A stretch of DNA of 64,000 nt from positions 124,001 to 188,000 of the forward strand of contig NZ_CAJCKW010000008.1 in assembly GCF_903970965.1 (NCBI RefSeq), in the 5' to 3' direction. Positions 1 to 11,092 of this stretch are shown here, one piece after another. A program made the position numbers and the translations under genes. The stretch is from Aureimonas sp. ME7 (lineage in GTDB: Bacteria > Pseudomonadota > Alphaproteobacteria > Rhizobiales > Rhizobiaceae). The notes beneath the pieces are model-generated. The model saw nothing but the letters and a program-made list of their open reading frames with translations, had not been told where the DNA came from and did no database searches. Within the stretch, counting starts at the first letter, position 1. The number at the start of each line of letters is the position of its first letter.

Positions 1-528
1 CGCGCCGGCTCGGTCGATCAGCTGGCCGACCATGTCGCGAGCCTGATGGAGGACGGCGGATTGCCGCCCAACCGGGGCCGAAGCCCCGCCGAGATCGCCG
101 AACGGTTGATCGAGAAGATGGCGCTCGCCAACACGCGCCTGCGCACCGCCTATCTCGAACGCCTCGAAAGCTTCTTGGCGCTGGATTGCCCCCTGGCCGA
201 AGCGCCCGGCCGTCTGGCCGAGCTGGAAGCCTCGTCCGGCATCGAATTCGGCGAAGCTCTGAATTTCTTCCGGGCCCGCCATGCGGCGCTCGGGCAGGCG
301 GGCGTCGATCTCTCGGCCGTCCGCTACCGCGCCGCCTTCGGGCGCGCGATCGATTACTACACCGGCTTCGTGTTCGAGGTCACCGCGGCGGGCGTGGCCG
401 AGCCGGTGGCGGGCGGCGGGCGCTATGACCGGCTCGTGTCCTATCTCGGCGCGCCCGCACCCGTTCCCGCCGTCGGCTTCTCGCTCTGGCTCGACCGGAT
501 CGCGCGCGCCAAGGAGACCGGTCGATGA
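1..528 (+). CDS. hisZ: ATP phosphoribosyltransferase regulatory subunit HisZ (3' part)
   Basis: C-terminal part of HisZ, the catalytically dead histidyl-tRNA synthetase paralogue that activates the short form of HisG in the first step of histidine synthesis. The frame is open from base 1, so the start lies outside the window; about 175 residues are present. The class II synthetase-like core is visible in [18 protein letters not shown] and in the glycine-rich [13 protein letters not shown] near the end. The terminal ATGA overlaps the start of hisG, which fits translational coupling of the two subunits. A full HisS would continue into an anticodon-binding domain; this protein ends right after the core, which favours HisZ. 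Confidence 0.93.
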   Translation, partial: RAGSVDQLADHVASLMEDGGLPPNRGRSPAEIAERLIEKMALANTRLRTAYLERLESFLALDCPLAEAPGRLAELEASSGIEFGEALNFFRARHAALGQAGVDLSAVRYRAAFGRAIDYYTGFVFEVTAAGVAEPVAGGGRYDRLVSYLGAPAPVPAVGFSLWLDRIARAKETGR

Positions 529-1217
529 GCCTGACGCTCGCCATTCCCTCCAAGGGCCGCCTCAAGGACCAGTGCGTTGAAGCGCTGGCACGCGCCGGGA
601 TCGTCGTCCATCCCAGCGAAGACGCGCGCTCCTATCGCACCCGCGTCGAAGGGGCGGAGGGGCTGGAGGTCCTGCTTCTGTCGGCCTCCGAGATCGCGCG
701 CGAGCTTCGCGACGGGGCGATCGACTTCGGCGTCACCGGCGAGGACCTCCTGCGCGAGACCATGCCCGATTTCGACCGGCGCGGGCGCATCGTCTCGCGC
801 CTCGGCTTCGGCCATGCCGACGTGGTGGTGGCGGTGCCAGCGAGCTGGATCGACGTCGAAACCATGGAGGATCTCGGCGACGTCGCCTCCGGCTTTCGGG
901 CGCGCCACGGGCGGCGGCTTCGCATCGCCACCAAGTACTGGCGCCTGACGCAAGGGTTCTTCACCCGCAACCACGGCATCCAGAGCTATCGCATCGTGGA
1001 AAGCCTCGGCGCCACCGAAGGCGCGCCGGCGGCGGGCTCGGCCGACATCATCGTCGACATCACCTCCACCGGCTCGACCCTGACGGCGAACCATCTGCGC
1101 GTCCTCAAGGACGGGACGATCCTGCGATCGGAAGCGTGTCTGGCGCTCGCCGAGCGCGAGGACGCCGATGCCGGGCACGCCGCGCGGCTGGAAGCGCTGA
1201 TCCGGCGCTTCGGCTGA
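525..1217 (+). CDS. hisG: ATP phosphoribosyltransferase catalytic subunit, short form
   Basis: HisG condenses ATP and PRPP to N1-(5-phosphoribosyl)-ATP, the committed and feedback-controlled step of histidine synthesis. The protein has 230 residues, the length of the short form that lacks the C-terminal regulatory domain and needs HisZ. The N-terminus [14 protein letters not shown] and the PRPP-binding stretch [19 protein letters not shown] (about residues 181-199) are typical. Start chosen at the ATG overlapping the hisZ stop (ATGA), with an AAGGAG ribosome site at 511-516. Together with hisZ it forms a two-subunit enzyme in the cytoplasm. Confidence 0.97.
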   Translation: MSLTLAIPSKGRLKDQCVEALARAGIVVHPSEDARSYRTRVEGAEGLEVLLLSASEIARELRDGAIDFGVTGEDLLRETMPDFDRRGRIVSRLGFGHADVVVAVPASWIDVETMEDLGDVASGFRARHGRRLRIATKYWRLTQGFFTRNHGIQSYRIVESLGATEGAPAAGSADIIVDITSTGSTLTANHLRVLKDGTILRSEACLALAEREDADAGHAARLEALIRRFG

Positions 1218-1246
1218 GCTGCCGAACGCGGTTGCGGAAACGCAAA

Positions 1247-1266
1247 CGGCCGCCCGGAGGCGGCCG
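1247..1266. terminator. Hairpin between hisG and doxX
   Basis: A perfect 8-bp stem (CGGCCGCC / GGCGGCCG) closes a 4-base CGGA loop in the gap between the convergent hisG and doxX. On the minus strand it is followed by a short T run (TTTGCG), so it may mainly end doxX transcription. The T tract is weak on both strands. Confidence 0.5.
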
Positions 1267-1294
1267 CAGATGAAGCGCCGGACAGGCGGGGGGA

Positions 1295-1681
1295 TCAGAC
1301 GCGGGCGAGGCTCGGGCTGGTCTTGCGCGCGTCCACCGAATAGGCGCCCGGACCGGTCGCGGCCAGAACCAGGAAGCCGCCGACGATCGACAGGTTCTTC
1401 ATGGCCGCCGTCGCATCACCCATGTGGGCGGCGAAGACCGTGCCGACCGTGAAGGCGGCGAGCACATAGGCGACGATGCGCGTCTGGAAGCCGACGAGGA
1501 TCGCAAGGCCGCCGAAGAACTCGATCGCGCCCACGAGATAGGCCATGGCGATGCCGCCGGGAACGCCGAGACTGCCGAGATAGCCGGCGAAGCCCGCAGC
1601 TCCCGTCAGCTTGCCGAAACCGGCGACGATGAACAGGATCGCGAGCAGGATGCGCCCGAGAAGGAGGACGGCGGGGTTCAT
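1295..1681 (-). CDS. DoxX family membrane protein
   Basis: A 128-residue integral membrane protein of the DoxX/SURF4-like family. The N-terminus NPAVLLLGRILLAILFIVAG is the usual first helix, followed by GKLTGAAGFAGYLGSLG and a second helix around YLVGAIEFFGGLAILVGF; about four membrane segments are visible. The ATG at 1681 is preferred over the upstream one at 1759 because family members start just before the first helix. Members are often linked to oxidative stress or thiosulfate metabolism, but this copy stands alone and no specific role can be assigned. It is divergent from the BCCT transporter gene. Confidence 0.85.
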   Translation of the reverse strand: MNPAVLLLGRILLAILFIVAGFGKLTGAAGFAGYLGSLGVPGGIAMAYLVGAIEFFGGLAILVGFQTRIVAYVLAAFTVGTVFAAHMGDATAAMKNLSIVGGFLVLAATGPGAYSVDARKTSPSLARV

Positions 1682-1742
1682 GAAGGGCTCCGTTGGCCAA
1701 GGGGAATACGCGGCGAACTCTTGACCAAACCGGGGCGCATGC

Positions 1743-1772
1743 ATAGGCACGCGTTCCATGACTGTTCGTCAA
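1743..1772 (-). promoter_or_regulatory. Possible sigma70 promoter for doxX
   Basis: Read on the minus strand, TTGACG (1767-1772) is separated by 18 bases from GCCTAT (1743-1748), about 60 bases before the doxX start. The -35 is close to consensus, the -10 is only fair. Confidence 0.35.
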
Positions 1773-1783
1773 CGCAGACCGTG

Positions 1784-1819
1784 CCAATCGCACCCATTGG
1801 GTCGTCTTTCCAACCCAAT
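1784..1819. promoter_or_regulatory. Inverted CCAAT/ATTGGGT repeat cluster upstream of betT-like gene
   Basis: CCAAT (1784-1788) and ATTGG (1796-1800) form an inverted repeat with a 7-base spacer; ATTGGGT (1796-1802) and ACCCAAT (1813-1819) form a second one sharing the middle arm. Such dyads are typical of a dimeric regulator, but which regulator is unknown. Confidence 0.35.
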
Positions 1820-1987
1820 CCACAGCCGGTCACGATCGTTGCCCGGCTGAATAATCCGGCCGCGTGTCACCTTTCGCCGTTGCCACATGGCTTCGGCGCC
1901 CTCCTTTTAGGAAGTCGGTCGGCGACGGCATGCCATGTCCGTCCTCGCATCGTCCCGCCTTGAACCCTTCGTATCCGAGCGTCCGAT

Positions 1988-4000
1988 TTGCCAGTTTCCA
2001 CCATCCGCTCGAGCGTGTTCTTCCCCGCGAGCGCCATCATCGCCTCGCTCGTTCTGGTCGGCGTCGTGTTTCCTTCCGGCGCGGAATGGGCGTTCGGGGC
2101 CGTCCAGGCCTTCGTCATCGAGACGTTCGGCTGGTTCTATCTCCTGTCCGTCGGCATCCTGCTCTTCGCCGCGCTCTACTTCGCGCTGAGCCGCTTCGGC
2201 GACCTGCGGCTCGGGCCCGACGACGCGGAGCCGGACTATCCCTACCTGTCGTGGCTGGCGATGCTGTTCGCCGCCGGCATGGGCATCGGCCTGATGTTCT
2301 ACGCGGTCGCCGAGCCGATCCTGCATTACTCGGTGCCCCCCGACGAGGCGCCGCACACGTTCGCCGCCGCCCGCGAGGCGATGTCGATCACCTTCTTCCA
2401 CTGGGGCATCCATGCCTGGTCGGTCTATGCGATCGTCGGCCTGTCGCTCGCCTACTTCGCCTATCGCTACAACCTGCCGCTGACGGTGCGCTCGGGCTTC
2501 TATCCGTTCCTGCGCGAGCGCATCCACGGCCGGTTCGGCGACGCGGTGGACGTCTTCGCCATCTGCGGCACGGTCTTCGGCATCGCCACCTCGCTGGGCC
2601 TCGGCGTCCTGCAGATCAATGCCGGCCTCAACTATCTCCTCGGCGTGCCGCAGACCGTGTGGATCCAGGTCGCGATCATCGCCGGGGTGATGGCGGCGGC
2701 CACGCTTTCGGTGGTCTCGGGTCTCGACACGGGCATCCGCCGCCTGTCGGAGGGCAACCTGATCCTGGCGACGGTGCTGCTCCTGTTCGTCCTCGTGATG
2801 GGGCCGACGGAGTTCCTGCTGCGCGCCTTCGTCCAGAACACGGGCACCTACATCAACGACATCGTCCACCGCACCTTCACGCTCTACGCCTACGAGCCGA
2901 AGAGCTGGATCGGCGACTGGACCCTGTTCTACTGGGCGTGGTGGGTGTCCTGGTCGCCGTTCGTGGGCATGTTCATCGCCCGCATCTCGCGTGGGCGCAC
3001 GGTGCGCGAGTTCATCTGCGGCGTTCTCTTCGTGCCCTCCACCTTCACCTTCCTTTGGATGACGGTGTTCGGCAACACCGCCATCTCGCTCGACATGAAC
3101 GTGGCGCACGGCGCCCTGTCGCGCGTGGTCGGCGAGAACCTTCCCATCGCCCTGTTCCAGTTCCTGGAATACCTGCCGTTGAGCGGCATCACCTCGGCGC
3201 TCGGCGTGCTCTTGGTCGGCGTGTTCTTCGTCACCTCGGCCGATTCGGGCTCGATGGTGGTGGATACGCTGGCCTCCGGAGGCAACGATGACACGCCGGT
3301 CTGGCAGCGCATCTACTGGTGCGCGGTCCAGGGGCTGACGGCTTCGCTGCTGCTTCTGGCCGGCGGTCTCGTCGCGCTGCAGACGATGACGCTGATCTCC
3401 GCCCTGCCGTTCGCCGTCGTCCTCCTGCTTCTCGCGCTCGGGCTCCTGAAGGGCATGCGCGCCGACATGGCGCGGGCCGACGAGCACCTGCAGGCGCAGC
3501 CGGCGGTTCCCGCCGTGTTCGGCCATATTGGCAACTGGCAGGCGCGCCTCGGTGCCATCCTCCACGAGCCGACGAAGCGCGAGGTGAGCGCCTTCATCGA
3601 GGCGACGGTGCGCCCGGTGCTCGGCGAGGTCTGCGAGGAACTTCTGCGGCGCGGACTGTCGGCGCAGGTCGGCACCACGGAGGAGGGGCAGGCCTGGCTT
3701 AACGTCGACGCGGAGGGCACGCGCAACTTCCTGTATGCGGTGGAACCCGTTTCGCGCCCGGCCATGGCGTTCTCCGCCGGCGAGGTGTCCCGCCCGAAGG
3801 AGCGCCGATCGCGCATCTGGGCCGCGCGCACCGTGTTCTCCGACGGCAGCCGGGGATACGACGTGATGGACCTTCCGCGCGCCGACCTCCTGGCCGACGT
3901 GCTGGCGCAGTTCGAACGCTACCAGATCCTGACAAGGTCGCAGAGCACGCAGCTCTACGTCAACGCACCCGATCCCGACGTCCTGCCCGGCACTTCGTGA
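1988..4000 (+). CDS. betT: BCCT family choline/betaine transporter, BetT-like
   Basis: A 670-residue inner-membrane transporter of the betaine/choline/carnitine family, importing quaternary ammonium compounds by ion symport for osmoprotection or as carbon source. Family landmarks are GMGIGLMFYAVAEPI (about residues 97-111) and the tryptophan-rich core segment WAWWVSWSPFVGMFIARISR, with about 12 membrane helices up to residue 490. The remaining 180 residues are a cytoplasmic tail of the kind found in BetT-type proteins (E. coli BetT has a similar total length), where the tail tunes osmotic activation. Start is a TTG at 1988; no ATG fits the first helix better. Substrate (choline versus betaine) cannot be decided from sequence alone; no bet catabolic genes are adjacent. 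Confidence 0.88.
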   Translation: MPVSTIRSSVFFPASAIIASLVLVGVVFPSGAEWAFGAVQAFVIETFGWFYLLSVGILLFAALYFALSRFGDLRLGPDDAEPDYPYLSWLAMLFAAGMGIGLMFYAVAEPILHYSVPPDEAPHTFAAAREAMSITFFHWGIHAWSVYAIVGLSLAYFAYRYNLPLTVRSGFYPFLRERIHGRFGDAVDVFAICGTVFGIATSLGLGVLQINAGLNYLLGVPQTVWIQVAIIAGVMAAATLSVVSGLDTGIRRLSEGNLILATVLLLFVLVMGPTEFLLRAFVQNTGTYINDIVHRTFTLYAYEPKSWIGDWTLFYWAWWVSWSPFVGMFIARISRGRTVREFICGVLFVPSTFTFLWMTVFGNTAISLDMNVAHGALSRVVGENLPIALFQFLEYLPLSGITSALGVLLVGVFFVTSADSGSMVVDTLASGGNDDTPVWQRIYWCAVQGLTASLLLLAGGLVALQTMTLISALPFAVVLLLLALGLLKGMRADMARADEHLQAQPAVPAVFGHIGNWQARLGAILHEPTKREVSAFIEATVRPVLGEVCEELLRRGLSAQVGTTEEGQAWLNVDAEGTRNFLYAVEPVSRPAMAFSAGEVSRPKERRSRIWAARTVFSDGSRGYDVMDLPRADLLADVLAQFERYQILTRSQSTQLYVNAPDPDVLPGTS

Positions 4001-4008
4001 CGCTCGTG

Positions 4009-4036
4009 AAAAAAGGGCCGCGCCGGAGCGCGGCCC
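4009..4036 (-). terminator. Rho-independent terminator of fumC
   Basis: Perfect 8-bp stem GGGCCGCG (4015-4022) / CGCGGCCC (4029-4036) with a 6-base loop. The A6 run at 4009-4014 is a T run on the minus strand, so it ends fumC; the plus side has only TTT, so it could act weakly on the betT-like gene as well. Confidence 0.8.
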
Positions 4037-4063
4037 TTTCGCGGAAGATGGTGATCGGCCCGC

Positions 4064-5452
<1,389 letters not shown>

Positions 5453-5546
5453 CGGGTCCCCCGTCGGCATCTCGGCTCGGCGTATCGAGCCTCGTCCACC
5501 GGCGGTTATCATGGGTGGGCAGGGGGCGGAACCCTGGCCGCATACG

Positions 5547-5570
5547 AAAAAGCCGGCCTTTCGGCCGGCT
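5547..5570 (-). terminator. Terminator downstream of csbD-like gene
   Basis: Perfect 8-bp stem AGCCGGCC (5551-5558) / GGCCGGCT (5563-5570) around TTTC, with a run of A on the left that becomes a T run on the minus strand. It separates the CsbD-like gene from fumC. Confidence 0.8.
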
Positions 5571-5597
5571 TTCCCAATCAATCGATTTGGATCCTGC

Positions 5598-5789
5598 TCA
5601 GTGCTTGACGCCGAGCTCGTCCTTCACCGCGTCCTTGACCTTGCCGTAGTTCTTCTGGGTCTTGCCCTCGGCCTGATCGGCGAGGCCTTCGGCCTGGAGG
5701 CGCTCGTTGCCGACGAGGTTGCCGGCGCCTTCCTTGATCTTGCCGCCGAGTTCCTTCGCGCCGCCCTGGATCTGATTCTTGTCGACCAT
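5598..5789 (-). CDS. CsbD family stress protein
   Basis: A 63-residue hydrophilic protein of the CsbD-like family. It shows the usual start [20 protein letters not shown] followed by [13 protein letters not shown] and [14 protein letters not shown], rich in Lys, Gly and Glu and predicted to be helical and soluble. Members accumulate under general stress or in stationary phase in many bacteria, but the molecular function is not known. It is flanked by hairpins on both sides, so it is probably a single-gene transcript. Confidence 0.9.
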   Translation of the reverse strand: MVDKNQIQGGAKELGGKIKEGAGNLVGNERLQAEGLADQAEGKTQKNYGKVKDAVKDELGVKH

Positions 5790-5917
5790 GGAACTGCTCC
5801 GTTCGTTTCGCTGCCAGTCATGTCTGGCTTCGGGATGGAAACGGGTCGTCGCGAGAATCGGTTCCCCTGCGACAAGATTACAATCTTGAAAGATTTCGGC
5901 GGCGAGGCCCGCTCACG

Positions 5918-5947
5918 AAAAAAGGGGCCCGCCTTTCGGCGGACCCC
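5918..5947 (-). terminator. Terminator of groESL
   Basis: Ten-base stem GGGGCCCGCC (5924-5933) / GGCGGACCCC (5938-5947) with one mismatch around TTTC; an A run on the left gives a T run on the minus strand, just after the groEL stop. Confidence 0.8.
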
Positions 5948-5975
5948 TCTCATGCCTCGACGGATGGTGCCGGAC

Positions 5976-7646
<1,671 letters not shown>

Positions 7647-7700
7647 TCAGGGGCGCCGCACCGTTTCAGATGGAAAGGGATGGACGAAGGAAGCTGAGGT

Positions 7701-7997
7701 TCAGCCGACGATCCCGAGGATGTCGGATTCCTTCATGATGAGGAGGTCTTCGCCGCCGAGCTTGATCTCGGTGCCCGACCACTTGCCGAACAGGATGCGG
7801 TCGCCGGCCTTGACTTCCAGCGGGTTGACCTTGCCGGTCTCGTCGCGCGCGCCGGCGCCGACGGCGACGATCTCGCCTTCCTGCGGCTTTTCCTTCGCGG
7901 TGTCCGGAATGATGATCCCGCCGGCCGTCTTGGCTTCGGACTCGACGCGCCGCACGACGACGCGGTCATGCAGGGGGCGGAAGTTCACATTGGCCAT
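7701..7997 (-). CDS. groES: 10 kDa co-chaperonin GroES
   Basis: GroES caps the GroEL cavity. The protein has 98 residues from [20 protein letters not shown], with the mobile loop region [17 protein letters not shown] and the end [17 protein letters not shown], all typical. The ATG at 7997 is chosen over one at 8009 because family members begin a few residues before FRPLHDRV. First gene of the groESL operon; promoter and CIRCE operator lie at 8064-8128. Confidence 0.98.
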   Translation of the reverse strand: MANVNFRPLHDRVVVRRVESEAKTAGGIIIPDTAKEKPQEGEIVAVGAGARDETGKVNPLEVKAGDRILFGKWSGTEIKLGGEDLLIMKESDILGIVG

Positions 7998-8063
7998 CTT
8001 GAGTTTCACCTTCTAAAGGCTTGACGGAGAAACGGGCCGCCGAGGGCGCACCCGTTCCGATCT

Positions 8064-8090
8064 CTGGCACTCGACTGAGCTAAGTGCTAA
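8064..8090 (-). promoter_or_regulatory. CIRCE operator (HrcA site) of groESL
   Basis: CTGGCACTC (8064-8072), a 9-base spacer, and AAGTGCTAA (8082-8090) match the CIRCE consensus TTAGCACTC-N9-GAGTGCTAA with two differences in the left arm and one in the right. The exact N9 spacing and the position just downstream of the groES -10 box support HrcA repression of the heat-shock operon. Confidence 0.88.
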
Positions 8091-8099
8091 CGGGCTGGG

Positions 8100-8128
8100 A
8101 GATAGGGGGAGGGGTCCGCTCCTGTCAA
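8100..8128 (-). promoter_or_regulatory. Sigma70-type promoter of groESL
   Basis: On the minus strand a perfect -35 TTGACA (8123-8128) is followed after exactly 17 bases by CTATCT (8100-8105). Transcription would start around 8093, so the CIRCE element would lie at the very start of the transcript. Confidence 0.8.
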
Positions 8129-8220
8129 GGGCCCGGTCAGTTTCGAGCAAGCTTCCCACAACCCGAACGGTTCGGCGGATTCGAGCGATGCGCCCAACCT
8201 CCGCTTAACGCTCCATCCCT

Positions 8221-10176
8221 ATGCTCGGGCATCGAGACGGGACCATGACGGTCCGATGGACGCTTGGGAACCCGATGTTGATCGATCGCAGCTGGTGGGG
8301 CGGGGCGCTCAAGCGCTTCTGGAAGGATCGCGGCGGCAATTTCGCGATGATGACCGCGATCACCTTCGTGCCGATCCTTCTGTCGGTCGGCGCGGCGGTC
8401 GACATGGGTTTGTTCTACCGGGGCAAGTCCACGGTGCAGGCGGCGCTGGACGCGGCCGCTCTCGCCGCCGCCAAGCAGTTCCCCTTCGAGCAGGACGACA
8501 AGAAGCTCGAACAGTACGCCAACGACTTCTTCCTCGCCAACACGTCCTCGCTCCTGCGCATGAGCGCGACAATGAGCTACGAGGGCACGGAGTGGACGAG
8601 CGACAAGTCGCGCGAATTGAAGCTCGCCGCCTGCTTCGAGTACAAGCCGATCTTCCTCGCCATGCTCAAGGTGACGTTCGCCGGCATCGAGGGGTCGGGA
8701 TGCGCCGAGGCCGAAAGCGTGATCGTGGTCGGCAACACCACGGTCGAGGTGGCTCTCGTTCTCGACACATCGGGCTCAATGAAGGATCCGCCAGCCAAGG
8801 GCGGCAACGCCAAGATCGTCACCTTGCGCGCGCAGGCGGCGAAATCGATCGAGACGCTGTTCGGCTCGGGCGTCAAGACCGGCGACGAGGACCCGGTAAA
8901 GATCGGCATCGTGCCGTTTTCAGGCGGTGTGAACATCGGAACGGACTATCTAGACAAGTGGTGGATGGATCCAGATGGTCGTTCCCCTATCCATCATGAG
9001 AATTTCGATTGGACGACCTATACTGGTAAAGTCTTAGGTGTGGAAACAAGGTTGGCCGCCAAATCATTGGTCTATCCCGGCGCATGGATTCTGGTGGCCC
9101 CTCCCACCACTCCCACTACATTTCTGACCCGGCAGTACATCTACAAGAAGCTGAAGGCCGCAAATTCGAACTGGGCCTACAAGGGATGCGTCGAGTCTCG
9201 TCCGGGAGCGAAATACGCGCTGACAGATGTGCCGCCCACGTCTTCGGATCCCAGCAGCCTGTTCGTGCCGTATTTCGCACCGGACGAGTCGGATCAGCTC
9301 ACCTCGGACAGCAACGGGTTGTGGTCCAACAATTATCTCACCGACAGTTCCACAGGCGGTGCCGAAGACCGCATGCGCAACATGAATAAGTACTTCTCGG
9401 GTGGGCAAGGAAGAGCCGTCGGCAGCAACTTGGCCCGCACGCCGAGTTGGATGTGCGACTCTCCACCGCTGACGCCACTCACCACCGACAAGTCGACGGC
9501 TCTCAAGGCGGTGAAGGATCTCGTGGCGAGCGGTGCGACCAACGTGCCGCAAGGCGTCGAATGGGGCTGGAAGGTCCTGTCGAAGAACGAGCCGTTCACG
9601 GACGGGCGTGACGCCGGCGACGAGAAGAACGTCAAGGCGATGATCGTCATGACCGATGGCGAGAACACCTATTATAACGACACCTACAACAGCACCTTGA
9701 AAAACCCCGCCACGTCCGCCTTCGGTGCATACGGCTTCACAGGTTACGACACGCCGGAGACGACCACGCCGCGCCTCTTCGACTACAAGTCGGGTGTGTC
9801 GACGACCACGTCCACGAGCAACTACACCCTCGCGATGGACGGACGTCTCGCCGCCATCTGCGAGAACGCCAAGAACGACGGGCGCATCAAGCTGACGACG
9901 CCGCGCGGCGTCCAGCTGTCGGACGAGCGGGGGCCGGTGACGCGCGACGGGATCATCATCTATACCATCGCCTTCGACATTCCCGCCTCCGCCAAGACCC
10001 GCGTCGATGCGCTCCTGAAAGGCTGCTCATCCTACAAGCTGTCCGACCTCAAGGACACGACCAAGGCCTACGCCAAGAAGGAGAAGTACTTCTACAGCGC
10101 CGACAGCGACGCCCAGCTCCAGGCCGCCTTCAGCGACATCATGGCATCCCTGTCGAGCCTGCGAATCGCCCGCTGA
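8221..10176 (+). CDS. TadG-like pilus assembly protein with VWA domain
   Basis: A 651-residue protein of the TadE/TadG-like family. A hydrophobic segment near residues 41-62 (AMMTAITFVPILLSVGAAVDMG) anchors it in the inner membrane as a class of pseudopilin-like protein. It is followed by a von Willebrand A domain: the MIDAS motif DTSGS starts at residue 182, and IVMTDGENTYY follows much later. The start may instead be the ATG at 8245 or 8275 (MLIDRSWW). Tad-locus neighbours are absent, so this is an isolated member. The segment between the two VWA motifs uses rare codons (CTA at 8950, TTA at 9034, AGG) unlike the flanks. Confidence 0.82.
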   Translation: MLGHRDGTMTVRWTLGNPMLIDRSWWGGALKRFWKDRGGNFAMMTAITFVPILLSVGAAVDMGLFYRGKSTVQAALDAAALAAAKQFPFEQDDKKLEQYANDFFLANTSSLLRMSATMSYEGTEWTSDKSRELKLAACFEYKPIFLAMLKVTFAGIEGSGCAEAESVIVVGNTTVEVALVLDTSGSMKDPPAKGGNAKIVTLRAQAAKSIETLFGSGVKTGDEDPVKIGIVPFSGGVNIGTDYLDKWWMDPDGRSPIHHENFDWTTYTGKVLGVETRLAAKSLVYPGAWILVAPPTTPTTFLTRQYIYKKLKAANSNWAYKGCVESRPGAKYALTDVPPTSSDPSSLFVPYFAPDESDQLTSDSNGLWSNNYLTDSSTGGAEDRMRNMNKYFSGGQGRAVGSNLARTPSWMCDSPPLTPLTTDKSTALKAVKDLVASGATNVPQGVEWGWKVLSKNEPFTDGRDAGDEKNVKAMIVMTDGENTYYNDTYNSTLKNPATSAFGAYGFTGYDTPETTTPRLFDYKSGVSTTTSTSNYTLAMDGRLAAICENAKNDGRIKLTTPRGVQLSDERGPVTRDGIIIYTIAFDIPASAKTRVDALLKGCSSYKLSDLKDTTKAYAKKEKYFYSADSDAQLQAAFSDIMASLSSLRIAR

Positions 10177-10249
10177 AGCGGCTCCTTCGCTTGACCCGCC
10201 GCCCCGCGCTCCGATATCGCGGGGGCGATCAGCACCAGCGGAGCCATCC

Positions 10250-11092
10250 ATGACCAACGGCGACATGCGCCCCATCGAGAGCCTTGCCGAGGTTCTCGGC
10301 GAGTACGACGCCGTGTTCTGCGACGTCTGGGGCGTGGTGCACGACGGCGTGCGCAAGAGCGAAGGAGCCGAGGCGGCGCTGGAAGCGGCGCGCCGCGCGG
10401 GCCGGCAGGTCGTCCTCCTCACCAACTCGCCCCGCACCCACGAGGGCGTGCGCCGCCAGATCGACGCGATGCACGTTTCGCACGAGGCCTACGACGCGAT
10501 CGTCACCTCGGGCGACGCGACGCGCGCCCTGATCGAGGACGCCTCGGCCCGCGTCTTCCACATCGGCCCCGAGCGCGACCACGATCTGTTCCGCGGCCTT
10601 TCCGTATCCTTCGTGGGCGAGGAGGAGGCCGAGATGGTGGTCTGCACCGGCTTTGCCGACGACCGAAGCGAAACGCCGGACGACTACCGCCCGCTTCTGG
10701 AGCGCTTTGCGCGCCGCGCGCTGCCGATGGTCTGCGCCAATCCCGACATCGTCGTCCATGTCGGAGACCAGCTCGTGCCCTGCGCCGGCGCGCTGGCCGC
10801 CATCTACGCCGAGATGGGGCAAGTGGTGCATCTGGCGGGCAAGCCGCATGCCCCGATCTACGAGGTGGCGCGGCGCCACCTGCCGTCGCCCGAGGCGCGG
10901 ATCCTGTGTATCGGCGACGGGCTGATGACCGACGTGCTCGGTGCCAACCGCAACGGCGCCGACTGCCTGTTCGTGTCGCACGGCATCCACCGCGACGAGC
11001 TCGCCCCGGTGATCGGCGATCCCATCGGGCTTTCGGTGGAGCTGGCCGCGCGCGGGACCCACGCCCGCTTCGTCATGCCGGCGCTGCGATGA
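10250..11092 (+). CDS. TIGR01459-type HAD superfamily hydrolase, class IIA
   Basis: A 280-residue phosphatase-like protein of the NagD/class IIA branch of the HAD superfamily. Motif I is CDVWGVVHDG (Asp nucleophile plus the second Asp spaced for catalysis), motif II lies in VVLLTNSPRTHEG, and the metal-binding motif IV is CIGDGLMTDVLGANRNGADC. The alphaproteobacterial subgroup is regularly found directly upstream of ribF, as here, where the ATGA overlap implies coupling. A link to flavin nucleotide turnover is plausible from context but the substrate is not known. Confidence 0.88.
   Translation: MTNGDMRPIESLAEVLGEYDAVFCDVWGVVHDGVRKSEGAEAALEAARRAGRQVVLLTNSPRTHEGVRRQIDAMHVSHEAYDAIVTSGDATRALIEDASARVFHIGPERDHDLFRGLSVSFVGEEEAEMVVCTGFADDRSETPDDYRPLLERFARRALPMVCANPDIVVHVGDQLVPCAGALAAIYAEMGQVVHLAGKPHAPIYEVARRHLPSPEARILCIGDGLMTDVLGANRNGADCLFVSHGIHRDELAPVIGDPIGLSVELAARGTHARFVMPALR

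Larger units (their letters stand above)
1682..1987. other. Intergenic region between divergent doxX and betT-like genes
   Basis: About 306 bases without a convincing gene. It should hold both divergent promoters. A cluster of CCAAT/ATTGG half-sites in inverted arrangement lies at 1784-1819, and a possible doxX promoter at 1743-1772. Short ORFs here have no recognisable family. Confidence 0.6.

Noticed and set aside
1907..3565. 552-residue minus-strand ORF opposite the BCCT transporter
   Set aside because: Antisense to a clear transporter with all family motifs; rich in His, Arg, Gln and Asp without any recognisable domain.
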